Part shown: positions 49,693 through 54,137 of the stretch, in pieces
Position numbering within the stretch: position 1 is the first letter of the stretch
How the letters are laid out: every line of letters starts with the position of its first letter
Source: a bacterium
Lineage (GTDB): Bacteria > Patescibacteriota > Doudnabacteria > UBA920 > VMFF01
DNA: 54,137 bases
Direction: 5' to 3'
NCBI GenBank assembly: GCA_021811585.1
Contig: JAJZOG010000011.1
Span: forward strand, 1-54,137
The notes under the pieces: generated by a model
Databases searched by the model: none
Seen by the model: only the letters and a program-made list of their open reading frames with translations
Told to the model about the DNA's origin: nothing
Made by a program: the position numbers and the translations under genes

Positions 49693-50779
49693 TTTGCCCT
49701 TTCATTTCCGCTCGTTCATTTTTGCCTGCCATTTTGCCCTGCCATTTTGCTCGTTCATTTTTTGGCCTGCCATTATTCAAATTGCCAAGCCGCCTCAACC
49801 GCTGCTTAATGGCAGGATGAAAATTCCAACGCAAATCTTTTACTCCGCGATCAACCCTCAAATCCACGTTTCGCGCGCCGGCATCCAAAAAGGCGTCGGC
49901 GCCGGCGCCGGCTTTTTGAGCGCCGAGATAAATCCTTTCCGCCCCGCTGCCGCCGAATTTCGCCGCGCGCGCAAAAATTGCGCCGTGCGTAAATACCGTG
50001 GCAGCCGCCAAAACCACTGCCAAAGGCCACGCATAAGCAATCGGCGAAATTGATTCATGCCTGATTGGCGGCAATTCATTTTTATAATTCTTACCAAAAA
50101 AATCGCGCGAGACAACGTTGGGAACATATCCGTAGGCAGCGGCCCAAAACCCTTTTCTATACCTGCGGCCAGAGGTCGCCACAATCAGCTTCTTATCCAG
50201 GACAACCTTGCCATAGCGTGAAAGTTTTTTTGAAAGCTCGCCGTCTTCGCCCATTTTCAAATTAGTATTAAAACCGCCGGATTTTAGAAAAACATTTTTT
50301 AGTACAGCCATATTTGCGCCCGGGAGAATCCAGCAGCCGGTCCATCTTTTTTCCAATTTCCAGGCATAGTATGCTCCGCGCGGAAATAACATTCGGGTCA
50401 AAAGCGGTCCAGAGACGAGCTTGTAGAGGCCGCCATAAGCGACGACATTCCTTTTTGCGGAAAATTTTGCCGCGATTTTGGAAAGCCAGTTCTCGGGCAA
50501 AATTGTATCCGCGTCGGTGGTTGCGATGATTTCGCCGCGCGCGCATTCAAAACCTTTTTGGCGCGCATAAGCCACGCCGGCCCTGGTTTCAAAAACAACT
50601 TTTGCCCCGCCGCGCAAAGCAATGTGCGCGGTTTTGTCCGTGGAATTATTATCAACAACAATAACCTCGAAATTCTTATAATCCTGCCTGGCAACACTTG
50701 CCAAGGTCCTGGCCAGGAAATGCTCTTCGTTAAATGCGGGGATCACTATTGAAATTAAAGGATTTCTCCGGTTTTTCAT
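49658..50779 (-). CDS. GT2 family glycosyltransferase
   Basis: 373 residues from ATG 50779. GT-A domain: ISIVIPAFNEEHFLARTLASVARQDYKNFEVIVVDNNSTD, DxD-type TTDADT, LPGANMAVLKNVFLKSGGFNTNLKMGEDGELSKKL. One hydrophobic segment follows (PIAYAWPLAVVLAAATVF), then a basic C-terminus ending in repeat-derived sequence. It transfers a sugar from a nucleotide donor, probably to a surface glycan; the deacetylase downstream may modify the same polymer. A GTG six codons upstream is an alternative start: an 18-base segment containing the start codon (TTTAGTTRTGAAAAAC) is tandemly duplicated there. Confidence 0.9.
   Translation of the reverse strand: MKNRRNPLISIVIPAFNEEHFLARTLASVARQDYKNFEVIVVDNNSTDKTAHIALRGGAKVVFETRAGVAYARQKGFECARGEIIATTDADTILPENWLSKIAAKFSAKRNVVAYGGLYKLVSGPLLTRMLFPRGAYYAWKLEKRWTGCWILPGANMAVLKNVFLKSGGFNTNLKMGEDGELSKKLSRYGKVVLDKKLIVATSGRRYRKGFWAAAYGYVPNVVSRDFFGKNYKNELPPIRHESISPIAYAWPLAVVLAAATVFTHGAIFARAAKFGGSGAERIYLGAQKAGAGADAFLDAGARNVDLRVDRGVKDLRWNFHPAIKQRLRRLGNLNNGRPKNERAKWQGKMAGKNERAEMKGQNERAENFIFHF
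49690..49775. repeat. Repeated start-codon-like units at the GT2/deacetylase junction
   Basis: On the minus strand ATGAACGAGC occurs twice and ATGAACGGGC once (the last is the true deacetylase start), separated by AAAATGGCAGGGC and AAAATGGCAGGC copies. The units encode the last 30 or so residues of the GT2 protein (KNERAKWQGKMAGKNERA). It looks as if the deacetylase start region had been copied upstream into the neighbouring gene. Confidence 0.7.
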
Positions 50780-50886
50780 AACTAAACTGTTTTTCACAAC
50801 TAAACTTAATTTTAGGGTTTAAAAATTATGGTTTTAGGCTTTTAATATTGAGGATTTAGGTTGAATTTAAGTAAAATTTGCATTTT

Positions 50887-51037
50887 GGGTTGGGGGTTTG
50901 GGTTGGGGGTTTGGGTTGGGGGTTTAGGTTGGGGGTTTGGGTTGGACCCTACTGCATGGGGGTTTGGGTTGGACCCTACTGCATGGGGGTTTGGGTTGGA
51001 CCCTACTGCATGGGGGTTTGGGTTGGACCCTACTGCA
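50887..51037. repeat. Largest dispersed-element array: 13-nt and 27-nt tandem units
   Basis: Plus strand: four 13-base units of GGGTTGGGGGTTT (50887-50938, one with A at position 1), then 27-base units from GGACCCTACTGCATGGGGG at 50944, 50971 and 50998 and a partial fourth at 51025. On the minus strand each 27-base unit contains TGCAGTAGGGTCCAACCC, so the last codon and TAG stop of the DedA gene are copied in every unit. All six frames stay open over long stretches, but only because of the repeats. Confidence 0.9.
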
Positions 51038-51620
51038 GGATTCGCTGGGCCAGACCTGTCCTCACGAAAATAAGATACAAAATTATAACCATAATGACAA
51101 CCCCAAACGTTATTATGCCCAAATAAAAATTCAAATGCGCGTAGGCCTTGCCAAAATAATATCCTGCAACAATTAATACTGCACTTTTAATTGCCGTTGA
51201 AATGGAATTCGCGGCCGCGACTTTTTTGTAGCCCACATTGGCAATGCCAGCGGCCGCCAAAGTCACAGCACCAAACCCGTGCAAAAATTTAGCTACAAAC
51301 AACGTTTTAAAAGAATGCTTTTTAAAATGACTTTCCAATTTCGCAACCCTGTCCATTGTTACCCCGATGTAATGGCCTTTTGTCCTGATAAACTTTTCCC
51401 TGCCAAACCTGCCCATGGAATAATAAAGCAAATCGCCTATAAAATCCCCGAGCGCGACCGTAATATAGGCGAGAAAAATATTCATTAAGCCGATGGACGC
51501 CAAAAATCCCGAGAAAAAAGTAATAACCGGCCCTTCAACAACGGCAATGGAAAAAATAATCAAATATTTAAATTTTAAAAACCAGGAAATATGCGATAAA
51601 TGCCCGACATCAATAAGCAT
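51030..51620 (-). CDS. DedA/VTT-domain membrane protein
   Basis: 196 residues, SNARE-associated/DedA type. Membrane segments at about 18-45, 50-72, 130-150 and 165-190; core motif VVEGPVITFFSGFLASIG, DFIGDLLYYSMGRFGREKFI and HSFKTLFVAKFLHGFGAVTLAAAG. DedA-family proteins are lipid (undecaprenyl or phospholipid) transporters or scramblases, or act in envelope homeostasis. The start lies one base after the MFS stop. The final codons CTG-CAG-TAG pass straight into the dispersed repeat array. Confidence 0.88.
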   Translation of the reverse strand: MLIDVGHLSHISWFLKFKYLIIFSIAVVEGPVITFFSGFLASIGLMNIFLAYITVALGDFIGDLLYYSMGRFGREKFIRTKGHYIGVTMDRVAKLESHFKKHSFKTLFVAKFLHGFGAVTLAAAGIANVGYKKVAAANSISTAIKSAVLIVAGYYFGKAYAHLNFYLGIITFGVVIMVIILYLIFVRTGLAQRILQ

Positions 51621-51621
51621 A

Positions 51622-52851
51622 TTATTTCTCCTCGAGCCCGGACGGCTCCGGAACCAACATCAAAAATTCATCTTTTTGCCTTGAAACAGACCAAGCGAAC
51701 ACAAACAAAACAAACATGCCGATTATCACCGCGCCAAAGCTTGCGGCAAAAATATCGGCTGAAAACATCAGCGCCAAATACAAGAGCGCGCGCAAACCCA
51801 TGCGCGTGAGATTGCGGTATGTCACGGCGTTTAAAATTCCCCTCTGGGTTCCGCGCTCAAATGTCGCCACATCCAAAGGAATGTCTATGAAGATCGCCAT
51901 AATGGCAATTAGAAAAACGCTTGCATACGAAACCACCGGGTTATTTATAAACGAAACGCGTAAAATCCAAACCGCAAAAACCGCGAGCGCTCCAAAAGCT
52001 ATCATTCTATAAATGTTCCGCCGCACGCTGAATTTGCCACTTATGTATGTAAAAATGAGGCCGGCAAGGGAAATAATTACCGGGATGTATGCCGCGGCGC
52101 GAATGCTCACAAACAGAAAAAAAATAAAAAACGGCCAGATTGTATCTTCCACTTCCGCCTGCAAAGCCGCAAAAGCTCCCATAAGATAATTGATCTTTTC
52201 CAATGGCCTGGAAAAAAATTCTTTTGCGCGCGAAGGCGCAACATCCGGCTTGAATTCGGCGTGCTTCATCATGGAAAGCGGAATAAGCGAACCCAGCATC
52301 AGGAAAGTTGTTGCGAAAATCAAAGTTTTTTGCCCCGCGGCAATGAGCAATAAGGCGCCAATGGCCGGCGCAAGCAAGCCGCCGATTGTGCGGACAATGT
52401 TCAGAGCCGAAACGTCCCCGCGCATTTTCTCGGTTTTGTGCGCTGCCTGCGCAAAAATATAGAGGTGTGAAACCCAATAAAAAGAATCAAAAATCGCCAT
52501 GAAAAAAGCCATGGCAGCAAGCCAGGCAAAGCTGTGCGAAAGGTTGAAAAAAATAATCAGAAAAATCAGTTCGGCAATAATGGAAAAAATCAGCGCGGTT
52601 TTCGCGCCCATTCGCACAATCACCTTGCGGGCCGCCAAATTAAAAGGGACATCAATGGCATTAAATAAAAAATAAAAAGCCATTATTTGGAAAATGGGAA
52701 ACCCGATCATCCACAAAATTATGGGGACAAAAACCGAAATCAGCGATTGCGCAAATGCCTGTATCCAAACGCTAAGCTCGAAGAGGTGCATATCAGTGCC
52801 AAACAATTCTCTCAGATGTTCGTTGTAGGAGTAAAAGTAACGAAGATTCAT
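51622..52851 (-). CDS. Major facilitator superfamily transporter
   Basis: 409 residues with 12 likely membrane helices. A basic loop (RKVIVRMGAKTA) after helix 2 and YFLFNAIDVPFNLAARK fit MFS; helix 4-5 SFYWVSHLYIFAQAAHKTEKMRGDVSALNIVRTIGGLLAPAIGALLL resembles the motif around the A-like loop. No substrate-specific signature. It is the first gene of the MFS-DedA-GT2-deacetylase minus-strand series, which may build or export a surface glycan; that link is inference. Confidence 0.85.
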   Translation of the reverse strand: MNLRYFYSYNEHLRELFGTDMHLFELSVWIQAFAQSLISVFVPIILWMIGFPIFQIMAFYFLFNAIDVPFNLAARKVIVRMGAKTALIFSIIAELIFLIIFFNLSHSFAWLAAMAFFMAIFDSFYWVSHLYIFAQAAHKTEKMRGDVSALNIVRTIGGLLAPAIGALLLIAAGQKTLIFATTFLMLGSLIPLSMMKHAEFKPDVAPSRAKEFFSRPLEKINYLMGAFAALQAEVEDTIWPFFIFFLFVSIRAAAYIPVIISLAGLIFTYISGKFSVRRNIYRMIAFGALAVFAVWILRVSFINNPVVSYASVFLIAIMAIFIDIPLDVATFERGTQRGILNAVTYRNLTRMGLRALLYLALMFSADIFAASFGAVIIGMFVLFVFAWSVSRQKDEFLMLVPEPSGLEEK

Positions 52852-52879
52852 ATGGAAATCCTAAAACTTTTAAGCGTTA

Positions 52880-53160
52880 ATATCATTTAATATTATGGAA
52901 TGCTATTTGGCGTTCGAAAACTTGCCCGATTAATTTGCATATTATGCGTCTTATGCGTCGCCAATACGCATCGCCAAACTTGCATATTATGCGGAATTAA
53001 TGATTATACGGAGTTAATAACATTTTAACATAAATAAAATATTATTGGCATTTGTCTATTATATTAAAGCATTTATATTAAAGCATATTAAAACATTTAT
53101 ATTAAAGCATTCTGCAACTATTAAGATATGAAAGCTATTTATTAAAGCTATTAAAGATAT
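52880..53160. repeat. AT-rich spacer of short degenerate repeats
   Basis: Spacer 52852-53285 (434 bases) without a gene. TTGCATATTATGCG occurs at 52935-52948 and 52980-52993; between them ATGCGTCGCCAA and ACGCATCGCCAA form another pair. From 53060 ATTAAAGCATTTAT-like units recur about five times, then AAAGCTATTTATTAAAGCTATTAAAG. On the minus strand CATAAT boxes recur upstream of the MFS gene and may be duplicated promoter pieces. Confidence 0.6.
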
Positions 53161-53207
53161 TCCTGGAATTTAGCGCTCCACCGCATTTCTGCAGGATGGT
53201 TTGTGAT

Positions 53208-53236
53208 TTGCACAAATTTGCGGGTTTTGGCATAAT
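53208..53236 (+). promoter_or_regulatory. Promoter of the small-gene pair
   Basis: TTGCAC (53208-53213), 17-base spacer, CATAAT (53231-53236). Initiation near 53243, about 43 bases before the ATG at 53286. Confidence 0.55.
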
Positions 53237-53285
53237 TGGTGCAAGTTTGCAGTTTCAAACTCAAGTTCAAGGGGGAACATAATAC

Positions 53286-53615
53286 ATGATGGTTCAAGCG
53301 GCGACAGCGGTACGGATGGCACGCGTCATACAAAACCCGTCCGGCCTGCCGGACAGTTTTATATGGAATGGACGCAGAGGCCTTGTTATGTATTCGCCAG
53401 AATTTTCTCGAGCATTTGCGAGGATCACTGACGAATCACAACAAGCGAGTGCAGAATTTCGGGCCAAACTCGGGCAATTGTGCCTGGTTGGACCAAACGC
53501 ATTTTGCACGCGTAAAAACATAACGCGCGTGCATAAGCGGTTTTCTGTTGAGTGGAAGCATCAAGGAGGAATCTTAATGATGCTTTCAATTATTTCGGGT
53601 GTTCATCAATCTTAA
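53286..53615 (+). CDS. Hypothetical 109-residue protein
   Basis: Unrecognised. The ATG at 53286 is preceded by AAGGGGGAA at a suitable distance and by a promoter. Composition is ordinary (PEFSRAFARITDESQQASAEFRAKLGQL), without membrane segment or signal peptide. Within its 3' end there is a second strong SD (AAGGAGG at 53562-53568) before an in-frame ATG at 53577, which would give only a 12-residue peptide (MMLSIISGVHQS), so either product is possible. The next gene starts 14 bases after the stop. Confidence 0.5.
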   Translation: MMVQAATAVRMARVIQNPSGLPDSFIWNGRRGLVMYSPEFSRAFARITDESQQASAEFRAKLGQLCLVGPNAFCTRKNITRVHKRFSVEWKHQGGILMMLSIISGVHQS

Positions 53616-53629
53616 AAGGAGGATTGTGC

Positions 53630-53989
53630 ATGTACTTGGCGTGGGCAGCGACGTTGGGAATTGGTGTGGGATGGCTCACAAGTATTTATTCTCGATTGAG
53701 CGGCCATCCATTTGTTGTGACCTTTTTGCTAACTATGGTATGGGCCACGTTAGTTTTCCGGCTCGCCATAGTAGCAAAAAACAAATTTCAACTAGTTACG
53801 GGCGGAATCGGGGGATTCTTAATCCTCGGATTCCTACTCCGAAATGTCCCCATATCTCCGTGGGGCCTCGTGACCCTGACCGGCCTTTATGGCGGCTTTG
53901 TTGTCGCCGTATGGGTCCACAACATTGATACAAATTTTTCTACCAGAGAGAAGCAGGCCGCCGGCTCCTCAACTCATCCTTCGGGATGA
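53630..53989 (+). CDS. Small four-helix membrane protein
   Basis: 119 residues. AAAAGGAGGA lies six bases before the ATG. Hydrophobic segments at about 4-20, 28-46, 55-72 and 80-97; the C-terminal 20 residues are polar (NFSTREKQAAGSS). No family recognised; the size and layout fit small holin- or phage-shock-like membrane proteins, but there is no specific motif. The stop codon TGA lies inside the terminator hairpin. Co-transcribed with the gene at 53286. Confidence 0.65.
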   Translation: MYLAWAATLGIGVGWLTSIYSRLSGHPFVVTFLLTMVWATLVFRLAIVAKNKFQLVTGGIGGFLILGFLLRNVPISPWGLVTLTGLYGGFVVAVWVHNIDTNFSTREKQAAGSSTHPSG

Positions 53990-53998
53990 GTTTTTTTT
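53971..53998 (+). terminator. Terminator with a UUCG tetraloop, overlapping a stop codon
   Basis: AACTCATCC (53971-53979), loop TTCG, GGATGAGTT (53984-53992), then Ts to 53998. The TGA stop (53987-53989) of the upstream gene is in the 3' arm. The C(UUCG)G tetraloop is exceptionally stable. Confidence 0.85.
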
Positions 53999-54010
53999 GA
54001 TCAGGGCCCA

Positions 54011-54076
54011 GGGTCCAACCCAAACCCCCAACCTAAACCCCTGATCCAAACCCCCAATCTAAAACCCTAACCTAAA
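54011..54076. repeat. GGGTCCAACCC element at the right edge
   Basis: Plus-strand copy after the terminator at 53971-53998: GGGTCCAACCCAAACCCCC, then AACCTAAACCCCTGATCC, AAACCCCCAATCTAAAACCC and TAACCTAA. It is less regular than the copies at 39 and 51 kb but has the same head. The remaining 61 bases to the window end are AT-rich and show no feature. Confidence 0.8.
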
Positions 54077-54137
54077 AAATAATGCACTTTTAAAGGACTT
54101 TTTATTAACTTCTTCTTAAATACTTAACAAAAAACCC

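Noticed and set aside
49508-50053. Plus-strand open frame of 181 codons
   Set aside because: It is antisense to the deacetylase and GT2 genes, whose catalytic motifs are intact; no start signals precede it.
49658-50060. Frameshift in the C-terminal part of the GT2 gene
   Set aside because: I compared the three minus-strand frames after the membrane helix. The annotated frame stays open and plausible and the alternatives give no better similarity, so the odd tail is attributed to repeats.
50861-51176. Overlapping plus-strand open frames rich in Gly/Trp/Val (WGFGLDPTA repeats)
   Set aside because: They are translations of the GC-skewed repeat array, open only because the unit length is a multiple of three and the unit lacks stops. 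No ribosome-binding site or non-repeat coding sequence supports them, and they lie antisense to the DedA end.
44544-54076. Diversity-generating retroelement, given repeats in surface genes
   Set aside because: No reverse transcriptase, no template/variable repeat pair with adenine-specific changes, and the repeats are tandem rather than separated copies.

Overview
The window looks like chromosomal DNA of a Candidate Phyla Radiation (Patescibacteria) bacterium, most likely of the Parcubacteria type. Reasons: the short, divergent ribosomal proteins (S12 carries the extra pre-RGVC segment I associate with this group), a DUF5663-type protein beside a giant glycosyltransferase fusion, VanW, DUF5666 and low-complexity surface proteins, and densely packed single-strand operons. 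TGA is used as an ordinary stop (metG, nfo), so the Gracilibacteria/Absconditabacteria code does not apply. The lineage call is inference from gene content, not from a tree.

Layout. 1-3.6 kb (minus strand): tuf, then rpsJ-rplC-rplD-rplW-rplB, the start of the S10 operon, running off the left edge. 3.6-11.3 kb: an accessory block with a 1807-residue glycosyltransferase fusion, a DUF5663-type protein, a charged coiled-coil protein and two small plus-strand membrane-anchored proteins that share a C-terminal FNQDL motif. It separates fusA from tuf, genes that are usually adjacent. 11.3-14.6 kb: rpsL-rpsG-fusA with its promoter. 14.6-32.9 kb: housekeeping genes, almost all on the minus strand (M50 protease, parB, tRNA-Leu, glyA, leuS, tatD, metG, AI-2E permease, nfo, M16 peptidase, glyS, tgt, pnp, rpsO), with rpmB divergent. 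33-34.7 kb: a Xer recombinase and an RsuA/RluB-type pseudouridine synthase, convergent.

34.7-42.1 kb: a MacAB-like transporter module (adaptor, ATPase, permease, DUF5666-like protein), preceded by an ECF sigma factor with a membrane partner and two exported proteins. 42.2-49.1 kb: a frameshifted VanW gene and a pseudopilin cluster (two GFTLIE prepilins, a PilX-like protein and a C-tail-anchored protein). 49.1-52.9 kb: polysaccharide deacetylase, GT2 glycosyltransferase, DedA protein and MFS transporter. 52.9-54.1 kb: an AT-rich repeat stretch and two small genes with good expression signals.

The most unusual aspect is non-coding. A GC-skewed, telomere-like element (core GGGTCCAACCCAAACCCCC) occurs at five clear loci and one degenerate one. 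At two genes its first G completes the TAG stop codon, once it lies in frame inside a pilin-like gene, and once it forms a 27-nt tandem array that also copies the gene's last codons. Separate short tandem duplications (six 18-nt units at the end of the ABC ATPase gene, repeated echoes of the prepilin cleavage motif, duplicated start-codon segments, four 23-nt units) cluster at gene ends in the same surface-gene half. Other points worth checking: EF-G lacks both standard guanine-recognition motifs (NKIN for NKxD, and no SA motif), ribosomal-protein leaders are structured, and two stop codons lie inside terminator hairpins. Promoter calls rest on hexamer matches only. No database or folding program was run.
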